Both the position numbers and the translations under genes were made by a program. The notes beneath the pieces are model-generated. The model had not been told where the DNA came from. It saw only the letters and a list, made by a program, of their open reading frames with translations, and ran no database searches. 64,000 nucleotides of DNA, from assembly GCA_014378195.1 (NCBI GenBank), contig JACMOC010000013.1, forward strand, positions 186,001-250,000, read 5' to 3'. The DNA is from Oligoflexus sp. (GTDB lineage Bacteria; Bdellovibrionota_B; Oligoflexia; Oligoflexales; Oligoflexaceae). Shown here piece by piece: positions 53,366 through 61,786 of this stretch (within the stretch, counting starts at the first letter, position 1; the number at the start of each line of letters is the position of its first letter).

Positions 53366-53668
53366 ATTGAGCACATGTTTTATAAAAACGTCGCGGCGTA
53401 AAAGAAAGCTGCGAAGTTGTAAAATTAAAATTAGGGGCGTTACAACAATCCAAACGAAGACCTCTTGTCCGGGTTTTTGGAATACGACCACCGCTCCTGC
53501 GAAAGACGCGAGAATTCCCAAAACTACGAACGTGCCTTTGTTCCAAGTGAATTTTGTAACGAGCTTGATGTGGAAAATAGGATTGAAGAATAAATATTCA
53601 ATTATTGTGGCGATAGCAAGGAGTGCTATCGCCACAATAATTGCGCAAAAAGCCTCTTTGCTTCGCAA
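53336..53668 (-). CDS. Small inner-membrane protein with three helices
   Basis: 110 residues, hydrophobic segments at about 8-28, 45-64 and 70-88, basic ends. The 3' end overlaps the porin gene by 30 nt on the other strand. The first helix is encoded by the 20-bp perfect inverted repeat at 53599-53643, so this N-terminus (AIIVAIALLAIATII) is itself quasi-palindromic. ATG 53668 has no strong ribosome site. A real gene is likely from the hydrophobic pattern but not certain. Confidence 0.5.
   Translation of the reverse strand: MRSKEAFCAIIVAIALLAIATIIEYLFFNPIFHIKLVTKFTWNKGTFVVLGILASFAGAVVVFQKPGQEVFVWIVVTPLILILQLRSFLLRRDVFIKHVLNSQRNECTEA
53599..53643. repeat. Perfect 20-bp inverted repeat with 5-nt loop
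   Basis: Arms 53599-53618 and 53624-53643 are exact reverse complements (core TTGTGGCGATAGCA), loop AGGAG. No T tract on either side, so not a plain terminator. It lies inside the small membrane-protein frame. Confidence 0.8.
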
Positions 53669-53695
53669 GGCCGTAGTGTAGAGGACGAATGGGGC

Positions 53696-53836
53696 TTAGG
53701 CGAAACGAAGGAAAAAGCTTGGGGCAGATTTCCAGTCCAAATCTTTGAAGCCCATTTTTAGCACTTCAATAGGCTTGCTTCGCATTGTGCTTGGAATAGG
53801 GAAGGCATAGTTCGCTTTGTACCGTGGCGTGTTCAT
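53696..53836 (-). CDS. Short protein (46 residues) of unknown function
   Basis: ATG 53836 with AAGGAG 8 nt upstream opens 46 codons: MNTPRYKANYAFPIPSTM... ending SFFLRFA. Basic and aromatic, no cysteine. It precedes the small membrane protein by 28 nt on the same strand. The ribosome site supports it, but a frame this short could be chance. Confidence 0.4.
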   Translation of the reverse strand: MNTPRYKANYAFPIPSTMRSKPIEVLKMGFKDLDWKSAPSFFLRFA

Positions 53837-54012
53837 CGGGAATACTCCTTGCGCTGGGGGCGGTAGGGTGGAGGACGACGCGAAGTGATGTTTATTGCGG
53901 TACCGGTCGAGGTGCTGTCTATCGCTTTAATTCTCGTGAGGTCGATGTGACCCTGATGTCCCGCCGCCACTTCCTGGTTCTGACACGCCTTCGTGAGGAG
54001 TGTCGTGTACAT

Positions 54013-54735
54013 CTACAGTGCCGCTCGGACTTTCAGAGGACGATCCAACGGTTGATGTATGACCTCCAGAGGGTCTCTTCCACCTTCTCCAACGCCACCA
54101 CCAACAGGTGAACTGCCCGCCTGAGCAGCAGCTTCTTTATCCTTCAGGTCTTTTTCGGGTTTATTCATCGCTCTCGAAGTGTTTGCACAATCTTTTGCAG
54201 CGTTCGTGCATGCGGCAAGGGCTAAAATCGCAGCAATACCTGATGCAGACAAAGCTATTCCACCGAGGCATCCCACTGTTGAAATTCCGCAGCTAAGAAT
54301 TTTGTCATCGACGTCGTTGTCCTGGCCCCATTCATATCTTGTCGAGCTTATAGCCATCATTTTTGAAAGAGTTGCGCTATCAACTCTAGCGACAACTGTG
54401 TGTGGTGTGATTGGTAGTTTCGATAAGTTGATGTTTGTGATTGATTCGTCATCGCTGACAAACACGGTTGCGAAGTTAGAATAGACGCCGGTCACGACGC
54501 ATTTGCCGGTCTGAGTGAAGCAATGAGTATTAATTTCGCCTATTTTATTTGGCTTTAGATCTTCTTCTTCAAACGTAAAAACTGGTAATGAAACTTGGTC
54601 ATAACTTGTAGCGGCGTTGTTTAAAATCATCCCTCGATAGTAGTTGATATAGCTGGAAAATGCTGCGCTGCCTTGTGCAATCGAGGTGTGAACAAAAACC
54701 AGCGTCATCGCAGTGGCGACTATTTTGCGTAACAT
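54013..54735 (-). CDS. Exported protein of unknown function
   Basis: 240 residues, signal peptide (1-24, ending near QGSAA). The first 130 mature residues are beta-rich with one Cys pair (HCFTQTGKCVV), a second hydrophobic stretch with cysteines follows (SCGISTVGCLGGIALSASG; AALALAACTNAAKDC similar), then a charged Gly-rich tail. The internal hydrophobic part could be a membrane helix. Overlaps the preceding gene by 16 nt. No family recognised. Confidence 0.65.
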   Translation of the reverse strand: MLRKIVATAMTLVFVHTSIAQGSAAFSSYINYYRGMILNNAATSYDQVSLPVFTFEEEDLKPNKIGEINTHCFTQTGKCVVTGVYSNFATVFVSDDESITNINLSKLPITPHTVVARVDSATLSKMMAISSTRYEWGQDNDVDDKILSCGISTVGCLGGIALSASGIAAILALAACTNAAKDCANTSRAMNKPEKDLKDKEAAAQAGSSPVGGGVGEGGRDPLEVIHQPLDRPLKVRAAL

Positions 54736-55010
54736 ATCACCGCTCCGATGAGAGCAATTATGATTGCAGCGGCTATAGCAAAGTCGAGTCCCTTGAGACT
54801 ATCAACTTTCGCAGAGTATTTTGAGCGAAGTTCGCCCGCTTCACCTGCTGCATTAAAGAATAAACCGGTTGCTATCAGAGTTGTCCAAAACAACGGCGAG
54901 ACATGTACCGGTAATTGAGCGTTTGTATACTCTAGATAAGCACTGCTCAATACAGCTGTGAAAGTGAAAATAATTCCGATAATTCTCGCAAGCTTGAACC
55001 TGACTTCCAC
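54720..55010 (-). CDS. Small inner-membrane protein
   Basis: 96 residues from GTG 55010 (GGGGGA 6 nt upstream); the open frame to 55040 lacks a better start. Three hydrophobic segments: about 8-27, 38-55 and 76-94. No family recognised. Its end overlaps the start of the exported protein by 16 nt, so the two are a translational pair. Confidence 0.6.
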   Translation of the reverse strand: MEVRFKLARIIGIIFTFTAVLSSAYLEYTNAQLPVHVSPLFWTTLIATGLFFNAAGEAGELRSKYSAKVDSLKGLDFAIAAAIIIALIGAVICYAK

Positions 55011-55460
55011 TGTAATCCCCCGCCAGCAAATCTGACACACCTATAAAGGCTACCGCTTCAGGAGTCAATGAAAGACTTGTTGAGCCCGGGTTTCGTCGTT
55101 CTCTGGTTGTGAATACAAGAGCTTACAATCAGCTTGAATGAGGCTGAGGCTCACACATCATCGCGTTTTTACAAGTTGGGCTAACATCTGCTCAGCCCTT
55201 TTTAATCTCGCCAGTTGCGAAATTTAGCAGTTCAAGCATGTCCAGGCGATTGACGCTGGCCAGTCTGCAAAAGTTTCGATTTTAGACGCAAGGTGGCCTT
55301 CTTCGATTTCGTTCCGCCAAAAGCGACGTAAATCGGAATGAGAAAAGGGTTTCAGATTAAGTTTTTGGGATTAGGGCGCTGAACTGACGAAATCCTGATC
55401 CGACGAGGGGAATGAGAAAACGGTTTTGATTAGGGATTTTTGGGATCGGGGTCCAAGACG
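55011..55460. other. Gene-free stretch
   Basis: About 450 bases. I see no coding frame. A short hairpin GGGCT...AGCCC followed by TTTTT (about 55177-55205, plus strand) and an imperfect 42-bp tandem repeat (55335-55450) are present. Confidence 0.4.
55335..55450. repeat. Imperfect direct repeat of about 42 bp
   Basis: Copies at 55335-55376 and 55409-55450 share GGAATGAGAAAA, GGTTT, GATTA and TTTTTGGGAT in order. Just downstream of the tRNA-Met terminator. Confidence 0.55.
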
Positions 55461-55461
55461 C

Positions 55462-55493
55462 AAAAAAGCCGACCTCGAAAAGTCGGCTTTTTT
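55462..55493. terminator. Terminator after carAB-tRNA-Met (bidirectional)
   Basis: AAAAAAGCCGAC, loop CTCGAAAA, GTCGGCTTTTTT: a 12-bp symmetric hairpin with T6 tracts on both strands. Confidence 0.8.
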
Positions 55494-55504
55494 AGACCGG
55501 AGAA

Positions 55505-55581
55505 TGGTAGCGAGAAGTGGGCTTGAACCACCGACCTCATGATTATGAATCATGCGCTCTAACCAGCTGAGCTACCTCGCC
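55505..55581 (-). tRNA. tRNA-Met (CAT), elongator type
   Basis: 77 nt on the minus strand with encoded CCA. Anticodon loop CATGATT-CAT-AATCATG gives anticodon CAU. D-arm AGCTCAGCTGGTTAGAGC and T-loop TTCAAGC are regular. Acceptor stem pairs fully with G-U at 1:72 and 7:66, so it lacks the 1:72 mismatch of initiator tRNA. A tRNA-Ile2 (CAU read after lysidine) cannot be fully excluded. It follows carB by 56 nt and may be processed from the carAB transcript. Confidence 0.9.
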
Positions 55582-55637
55582 ATTCACCAAGGCTATAGTC
55601 TATAAAATCCAAAGCCCCAAAAGTCAAATACAAAGTC

Positions 55638-58600
55638 CTAAGCCCGAAAACTCGGGAGCGGAATTACATTGTGGCGCGCGAGGAAGTCGGGACAGCGTTC
55701 GAGGGCATGAACATAGGCTGTCACAATTTCCATATTGGTCAGCAACGAACAGCCGAACTTCACGGAGGCCTGACGTACAAGCGATCCTCGGGTCAGCTCT
55801 TTACGCTGCGTGTCCTTCGGAATATTGATGACAAAATCAACCAGACCTTCCTTCACAGCCTTGATGACGTCGAACTTATCCTCCTCTGGCCATGCCAAAG
55901 ACGTCACAGGAATGCCGTGATCTTGCAGATACTGAGCGGTGCCTGGTGTTCCAAAGAGCGGAATGCCCAAAGCAACAAGAGATCGCGCAGCCGGGAGAAA
56001 CCTGAGTTTCTCCTTTTCGCTGCCCGAACTCACCAGAACGCCTTTTTTCGGAGCAAACACACCGGAGGCTTCCATCGCCAGCAACAGAGCCTGATCTACG
56101 TTCTCCCCAATGCAGCCCACTTCGCCCGTAGAGGCCATCTCCACCCCAAGGATAGGGTCAGCGCCCCCGAGGCGTTTAAAACTGAACATAGCGGCTTTTA
56201 CGCCAACATATGGAAGCTCGTCTTCATTGAAGCGTGCGAGATTCGGTTTAACGCCGATCATCACGTCGGTCGCAACGTCTGCGAGATTCAGGCCGACAGC
56301 TTTTGAGACGAAGGGAAAGGAACGCGCTGCCCGCGCGTTGCATTCAATGACTTTGATTTCGTTTTCTTTGGCGAGGAACTGCATGTTGAACGGACCGTTC
56401 AAGTTCAAGCCCTGAGCAATTGCGCGCCCGGCCCGCTTCACACGGCGGACGGTTTCCACGTAAAGTCTCTGAGCCGGAACCACCAGGGTCGCATCGCCGG
56501 AATGCACGCCCGCGTTTTCAATGTGCTCACTCACGATTGCGGTTAGGATTTCACCGTTTTTGGCAACGCCGTCGAGTTCAATCTCCCGCGCCCCGACGAT
56601 GAATTCCGAAATAACCACCGGATGGTCGGGCGAAATATCGCTTGCCTGGGTGAGGCAATACTGAAGCGACTCGTCATCATAGGCGACACTCATGGCCGCA
56701 CCGGAAAGGACATAACTCGGGCGGATCAGAACTGGGAAACCCACTTCGCGAATGAAGTTTTGAATTTCGTGTGGACCCGTAGCGGCAACCCAGCGAGGCT
56801 GCCCTATTTCGAGCTTATCAAGCAACGCTGAAAATTTGGCTCGATCTTCGGCCGTATCGATCGAATCCGCCCGGTGTCCGAGGAGTTTGAGTCCTGCCTC
56901 CGACAATGGTTTTGCCAAACGGTTGGGAAGCTGCCCGCCCATTGAACAAATGATTCCGACGGGACGCTCGACATCGGTGATGTCAAGGATGCGTTCAACC
57001 GAGAGTTCTTCAAAGTAGAGTCGATCGCTGCTGTTGTAATCTGTCGACACGGTTTCGGGGTTACAGTTGACGATGATGCTTCGCCAGCCCGATTCCTGGA
57101 GTTTTCGTGAGCAACTTACGGCACACCAATCGAATTCAACCGATGTTCCGATGCGATAGGACCCGCCGCCCAATACCACAGCCGAGAAGACTTTGTTGTC
57201 TTCCGGTAGAGGATCGTTGAACGAACCACCGTAGGTCATATACAGATAATTGGAAGGCGACGGATATTCGCCAGCTGTTGTATCGATTTTTTTGACGACT
57301 GGGCGAATGTTGTGATCGAGACGCAATTTGCGAACCGCGAGCGATGCTTTGCACAGCGCATCGGCGTTCAGCCCTTTGCCGCGGAGCACGAGTCCAGAGA
57401 TCTGTTCATCGCCGAAGCCATTAATTTTCCAGCGTTTCCAGGTTTCTGCTTCGACCTTGCCGAGAGTCGCGAGGATCATCATATCCACCCGTTCACTCTT
57501 TTCAACGGCCTTGCCATACGAAGCGATCTCTTTTTCGTAAGCAATCATGGAACGAAGGTTTGACAAAAACCAGAGGTCGATCGCACTCAATTCCCTTATC
57601 GTTTCGATGGTCCAATCGCGACGGAACGCTTCGACGACGGCAAATAGGCGTTTGTCCGTTGGCGAGTTCAGCTCCCTGCGGAGTTCGTCATCGTTTCCCT
57701 TAAAGCGCATAGCACTCAGGCCTTCGGCATGCTCGGTAACCATGCGTGTGGCTTTTTGTAAAGCCTCAGGAAAGCTCCGGCCGATCGCCATGACTTCGCC
57801 CACCGACTTCATTGTCGAGCCTAAATGCCTGTCGACACCCTGGAACTTCAAAAGGTCCCAACGTGGAAACTTGATCGTGATGTAGTCGAGAGCTGGTTCG
57901 AAAAATGCGCAGGTGATGCCTGTGACCGGATTTTTGAGCTCAAGAAGATCGTAACCAAGCACCACTTTTGCCGCAATATACGCAATAGGGTAGCCCGAAG
58001 CCTTTGACGCCAAAGCCGAGGAACGAGACAAGCGAGCATTCACTTCTATGATGAAGAAGTTGAGGGAATGGGGATCCAGTGCGTATTGGACGTTACATTC
58101 ACCGACTATCCCGAGTGAGGTCACGATCGTAATCGCTGCGTTTCTAAGTATTTGATATTCATCATCGGAAAGGGATTGGCTCGGACAGACGACGATGGAG
58201 TCGCCAGTATGGATTCCCAGCGGATCGAAGTTCTCCATGTTGCAGATCGTGATCGTGTTGCCTTCGGAGTCGCGCATGACTTCGTATTCAACTTCTTTCC
58301 AGCCCTTAAGGGACTTTTCGACCAGAACCTGAGGTGAGGAAGCAAGCGCGGGAATGACGAGAGCTTTGAGTTCTTCGTCATTATTAGCAAAACCCGAACC
58401 CAATCCACCGAGCGCAAACGCTGCGCGGACAATCACGGGATAATTGATAGTATTGGCAGCCTTGAGCGCTTGATCGTATGTTTCACATGCAAAACTTGCG
58501 GGCACAGGCATATTGATTTTGCGCATTCTTTGCGCAAATTCATCGCGATCTTCAGTAAGGCGCAGGACCGCTGCCGGTGTTCCGAGGTTTAAGACAGCAT

Positions 58601-58949
58601 ATTTCTTGAGGATACCCTGCTCATCGAGTTTGATCAGGCAATTGAGGGCTGTTTGACCGCCAAAGCCTGCGATAATTGCATCCGGTCGTTCGGTGGCAAT
58701 GATTTTTTCGACCCATTCCACTTCAACGGGATAAAGATAGACTTTAACGCCCTGACTCGGATTGGTTTGCACAGTTGCTATGTTCGGGTTGACGACGATG
58801 ACGTCGATTTTTTCTTCGACCAAAGCTTTGATGGCCTGGGTACCCGAGTAGTCGAATTCACCGGCCTGGCCGATCGATAGACCACCTGATCCAAGGATGA
58901 GAACTTTCGGGGTGCGGCCTAGATTCGCCAGTTGTTTGAGCATAGGCAT
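55638..58949 (-). CDS. carB: Carbamoyl-phosphate synthase, large subunit
   Basis: 1103 residues with two ATP-grasp halves. It makes carbamoyl phosphate from bicarbonate, ATP and ammonia delivered by CarA, for pyrimidines and arginine. The N-terminal signature is GSGGLSIGQAGEFDYSGTQA, the variant of eukaryotic CAD and Bacteroidetes enzymes, not the GSGPIIIGQACEFDYSG of E. coli. Other CAD-like blocks: EYEVMRDSEGNTITICNMEN, NVQYALDP, EVNARLSRSSALASKA, SVEFDWCAVSC, IENAGVHSGDATLV. The C-terminal MGS-like allosteric domain covers the last 130 residues. ATG 58949 is 1 nt from the carA stop. Confidence 0.96.
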   Translation of the reverse strand: MPMLKQLANLGRTPKVLILGSGGLSIGQAGEFDYSGTQAIKALVEEKIDVIVVNPNIATVQTNPSQGVKVYLYPVEVEWVEKIIATERPDAIIAGFGGQTALNCLIKLDEQGILKKYAVLNLGTPAAVLRLTEDRDEFAQRMRKINMPVPASFACETYDQALKAANTINYPVIVRAAFALGGLGSGFANNDEELKALVIPALASSPQVLVEKSLKGWKEVEYEVMRDSEGNTITICNMENFDPLGIHTGDSIVVCPSQSLSDDEYQILRNAAITIVTSLGIVGECNVQYALDPHSLNFFIIEVNARLSRSSALASKASGYPIAYIAAKVVLGYDLLELKNPVTGITCAFFEPALDYITIKFPRWDLLKFQGVDRHLGSTMKSVGEVMAIGRSFPEALQKATRMVTEHAEGLSAMRFKGNDDELRRELNSPTDKRLFAVVEAFRRDWTIETIRELSAIDLWFLSNLRSMIAYEKEIASYGKAVEKSERVDMMILATLGKVEAETWKRWKINGFGDEQISGLVLRGKGLNADALCKASLAVRKLRLDHNIRPVVKKIDTTAGEYPSPSNYLYMTYGGSFNDPLPEDNKVFSAVVLGGGSYRIGTSVEFDWCAVSCSRKLQESGWRSIIVNCNPETVSTDYNSSDRLYFEELSVERILDITDVERPVGIICSMGGQLPNRLAKPLSEAGLKLLGHRADSIDTAEDRAKFSALLDKLEIGQPRWVAATGPHEIQNFIREVGFPVLIRPSYVLSGAAMSVAYDDESLQYCLTQASDISPDHPVVISEFIVGAREIELDGVAKNGEILTAIVSEHIENAGVHSGDATLVVPAQRLYVETVRRVKRAGRAIAQGLNLNGPFNMQFLAKENEIKVIECNARAARSFPFVSKAVGLNLADVATDVMIGVKPNLARFNEDELPYVGVKAAMFSFKRLGGADPILGVEMASTGEVGCIGENVDQALLLAMEASGVFAPKKGVLVSSGSEKEKLRFLPAARSLVALGIPLFGTPGTAQYLQDHGIPVTSLAWPEEDKFDVIKAVKEGLVDFVINIPKDTQRKELTRGSLVRQASVKFGCSLLTNMEIVTAYVHALERCPDFLARHNVIPLPSFRA

Positions 58950-58950
58950 A

Positions 58951-60066
58951 TTATTTTTTCACCTCAGCCAAGATCTGTTCGAATATCCATGACGTGTCGC
59001 GTGGTCCGCCTGAAGCCTCAGGGTGGAACTGCACGGAGCGGAAGGGTTTGGTGCGGTGGCGTATGCCTTCTATCGTTTGGTCGTTGACGTTGCGGAACCA
59101 CGGTTCCCATTCGGATGACAAAGATGCGTCTTCGACAACATAACTATGATTTTGGCTCGTTATGTAGCCCTTACGGGTGCCGACTTCGTACACCGGCTGG
59201 TTATGACTTCGGTGACCGTATGCCATGCGTTTGGTGTTTGCGCCTGCAGCAAGGGACAAGATTTGATGGCCGAGACAGATGCCGAGTATAGGACGGTCGT
59301 CATTGAGTAAGCCTTCGACCTGTTGCACAAGATCGCCGGTTCGGGTGGGATCGCCGGGACCGTTGGAAAGGAGCCACAGATCGCAGTCCACTTCACTCAA
59401 GCGGGTATCCCAAGGCAGGAGTTCCACTTCGCAATCGTATTCAAGGAACTGGCGGATAATGTTCCATTTCACGCCGCAATCAACGAGACCCACTCGGGTT
59501 TTGCCTTTTCCGAAGCGTCGTCTCTCCGAGGTCGATACTTCGGGCAGCACGTTGTGATTGCCCGGATCAAAAAAAGAGGCGGAATTTTTCGGTTGAAAAA
59601 TTTCGCCCATATCACGGTAGCCTTCAGGATGGTCAGGCTCTATGCGAGCCAGGAGATTCGGAGTCGAACGGATCAGGTGAACAAGATGCCTCGTGTCGAG
59701 ACCGACAATGGCAGGAACGCCCTGAGCACTAAGCCACTGATCGAGAGGTTGAAAACTATTCCAGTGGAAAACTTCGGAACTATCAATTGCGAGTATGACA
59801 GCGGCAGCGCGGGCTTTTGCACTTTCAAAACCACGCGGGATGGGGAGTTCCAGGCCGCGTGGCAAATCGGGGATGCCGTAATTCCCTATAAGAGGATAAG
59901 TAAAACACAAAATCTGCCCAAAATAAGAAGGGTCGGTGATAGCTTCGCTATACCCGACCATTCCTGTAGTAAAAACAAGTTCTCCACTAGCCCGGAGAGG
60001 CGCTCCAATGAGTTCCCCTGAAAAGCTGGTGCCATCAGAAAGCACGAGTTTACATTTTTGGCGCAT
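58951..60066 (-). CDS. carA: Carbamoyl-phosphate synthase, small (glutaminase) subunit
   Basis: 371 residues. Class I glutamine amidotransferase: nucleophile Cys in GICLGHQ, His/Glu in VQFHPEASGGP, oxyanion strand SNGPGDPTRTGD. The N-terminal CPSase small domain starts LVLSDGTSFSGELIGA with GYSEAITDPSYFGQ. It releases ammonia from glutamine and channels it to CarB. carA-carB overlap as TAATATG. Divergent from the thiolase across 150 nt; no pyrimidine-responsive element recognised there. Confidence 0.96.
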   Translation of the reverse strand: MRQKCKLVLSDGTSFSGELIGAPLRASGELVFTTGMVGYSEAITDPSYFGQILCFTYPLIGNYGIPDLPRGLELPIPRGFESAKARAAAVILAIDSSEVFHWNSFQPLDQWLSAQGVPAIVGLDTRHLVHLIRSTPNLLARIEPDHPEGYRDMGEIFQPKNSASFFDPGNHNVLPEVSTSERRRFGKGKTRVGLVDCGVKWNIIRQFLEYDCEVELLPWDTRLSEVDCDLWLLSNGPGDPTRTGDLVQQVEGLLNDDRPILGICLGHQILSLAAGANTKRMAYGHRSHNQPVYEVGTRKGYITSQNHSYVVEDASLSSEWEPWFRNVNDQTIEGIRHRTKPFRSVQFHPEASGGPRDTSWIFEQILAEVKK

Positions 60067-60216
60067 TGTATGGTCACCCCAAGGGTATAAATAAAGGCCA
60101 GAAAAAAATTTGCTCGAAGATAGCCGATTGCTCTTGAATTGGCTATGCTTTAGTCCGATTTACGGGCGCCCACAAGTTATTTATGACGTCCCTTCGGGGG
60201 CAGGAGATTGGAAAAC

Positions 60217-61398
60217 ATGAAATTAAGACAAACTGTCATAGCATATGCCAGTCGAACAGCTATTGGAAAACTGAGTGGTACACTCGCCGGCACGCCCGCT
60301 CCTCGTCTCGGGGCTGCTCTTGTCGAAGACGCTTTGAAAAAGTTATCTCTAAAGGGCGATGCCGTAGATGAGATTATCATGGGTCAGGTTCTCACCGCTG
60401 GTGTCGGTCAGGCTCCTGCTCGCCAAACCGCAATATACGGAGGTCTTCCTATTTCCGTTTCCGCATCGACTCTCGGTAAAGTCTGCGGCAGTGGAATGAA
60501 GGCCGTGATGTTAGCGGATCAGGCCATTCGTGTCGGTGATGCCGAAATCATATTTGCGGGCGGTCAGGAGAATATGAGTCTGGCGCCTCACGTCCTTCCG
60601 AACTCTCGTACGGGCTATCGCTTTGGTTCGTTTGAAGTGAAAGACTCCATGCAGATGGATGGTCTTTGGGATCCGTATAACAATATGCCGATGGGCAACT
60701 GCGGCGAGATTTGCGCCAAAGACTATAATTTCACGCGGGAAGCTCAGGACGAGTTTACCTATCAAAGTTATGTGCGCGCCCGTAAAGCCGTCGAGTCCGG
60801 ACTCTTTGCCGAGGAGATCGTGTCCTTTCCCGTCGTGGACCGCAAAGGCACCAAGAATTTTGAGATCGATGAAGAACCTTTCTCCGTTGACCTTGATCGC
60901 ATTTCCACACTCCGTCCAGCTTTTGCGAAAGACGGAACCATTACAGCGGCGAGCGCCTCGTCGATTAACGACGGTGCGTCTCTGCTTGTGTTGTGTTCCG
61001 AAGAAGCGGCTGCAAAACACGGCCTGAAACCACTCGCCCGCATCGTCGCTCAAGCTTCTTTTGCGCAGGACCCGGTTTACTTTACGACAGCGCCTATCGC
61101 TTGTATTAAAAAAGTCCTGAAAAAAGCGGAACTGCAAGTATCCGATATCGACCTTTTCGAAATCAACGAAGCCTTTGCCGTTGTGGCTATGGCGGCGATT
61201 AAAGATCTCGAACTTGATCCATCGCGGGTCAACGTGAATGGTGGCGGCGTCGCGCTTGGTCACCCAATCGGTTCGAGCGGCTCTCGAATTTTGGTGACAT
61301 TGATCCATGCCTTGAAGCACCGTAAAGAAAAACGCGGGCTGGCGGCAATCTGCATCGGCGGCGGAGAAGCAACCGCGGTCGTGGTTGAGATGATTTAA
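60217..61398 (+). CDS. Acetyl-CoA C-acetyltransferase (thiolase)
   Basis: 393 residues from ATG 60217 (AGGAGA about 10 nt upstream; a TTG three codons earlier is possible). Catalytic Cys in GKVCGSGMKAV (about 88), His in NVNGGGVALGHPIGSSG (about 345) and second Cys in AAICIGGGEATAV (about 376). It condenses two acetyl-CoA to acetoacetyl-CoA or runs in reverse in fatty-acid breakdown. Single gene; no 3-hydroxyacyl-CoA dehydrogenase or PHB genes beside it. Degradative versus biosynthetic role cannot be told. Confidence 0.93.
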   Translation: MKLRQTVIAYASRTAIGKLSGTLAGTPAPRLGAALVEDALKKLSLKGDAVDEIIMGQVLTAGVGQAPARQTAIYGGLPISVSASTLGKVCGSGMKAVMLADQAIRVGDAEIIFAGGQENMSLAPHVLPNSRTGYRFGSFEVKDSMQMDGLWDPYNNMPMGNCGEICAKDYNFTREAQDEFTYQSYVRARKAVESGLFAEEIVSFPVVDRKGTKNFEIDEEPFSVDLDRISTLRPAFAKDGTITAASASSINDGASLLVLCSEEAAAKHGLKPLARIVAQASFAQDPVYFTTAPIACIKKVLKKAELQVSDIDLFEINEAFAVVAMAAIKDLELDPSRVNVNGGGVALGHPIGSSGSRILVTLIHALKHRKEKRGLAAICIGGGEATAVVVEMI

Positions 61399-61414
61399 CC
61401 GAGCTGTATTTTTC

Positions 61415-61454
61415 CCTGAAAAAAATGAAGCCCCTTGAGTGATCAAGGGGCTTC
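61415..61454 (-). terminator. Terminator of the small zinc-ribbon-like gene
   Basis: GAAGCCCCTTGA (61427-61438), loop GTGA, TCAAGGGGCTTC (61443-61454): 12-bp perfect stem. On the minus strand it is followed by ATTTTTTT. On the plus strand no T tract follows, so it serves the gene at 61512-61700 better than the thiolase gene. Confidence 0.75.
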
Positions 61455-61511
61455 CAAAAAAGGGGATTCGTCAAAATTCAGCACTAAGAAGAGGCATAGA
61501 GCATTCAACCA

Positions 61512-61700
61512 CTAATTAATAGGGGTTGTATGAGGCAAGTTCTGAGACTTCGTTTCCAGCCATGCGGAAACGTCGATCGCGCGTTTCTCGTTGATAGACT
61601 TGATGCGATTCACAAAAATTGAGCAGCAGGCTTTACAACGCAATTCAGGGTTTCTCTGACCATCATAATGCGGATGACGCATACATACGATTCGTTCCAT
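61512..61700 (-). CDS. Small zinc-ribbon-like protein
   Basis: 62 residues from ATG 61700 (GGAGTGG close upstream). Starts MERIVCMRHPHYDG and has CKACC further on: Cys/His pairs C6, H9 and C24, C27 (approx.) could hold one zinc. The rest is basic and helical. No named family recognised. A strong terminator follows, so it is a real single gene. It may bind nucleic acid or a partner protein. Confidence 0.6.
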   Translation of the reverse strand: MERIVCMRHPHYDGQRNPELRCKACCSIFVNRIKSINEKRAIDVSAWLETKSQNLPHTTPIN

Positions 61701-61786
61701 TTTCCACTCCAACATCAGCTTGATTCAACAACAACAGCGTGGTTCACACTTGAGTATTAAGCAGGGATTGTGCCAAGGGCGGGAAT

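Noticed and set aside
60511..61446. Minus-strand frame of 311 codons across the thiolase gene
   Set aside because: Shadow of the thiolase gene, whose active-site motifs are complete.
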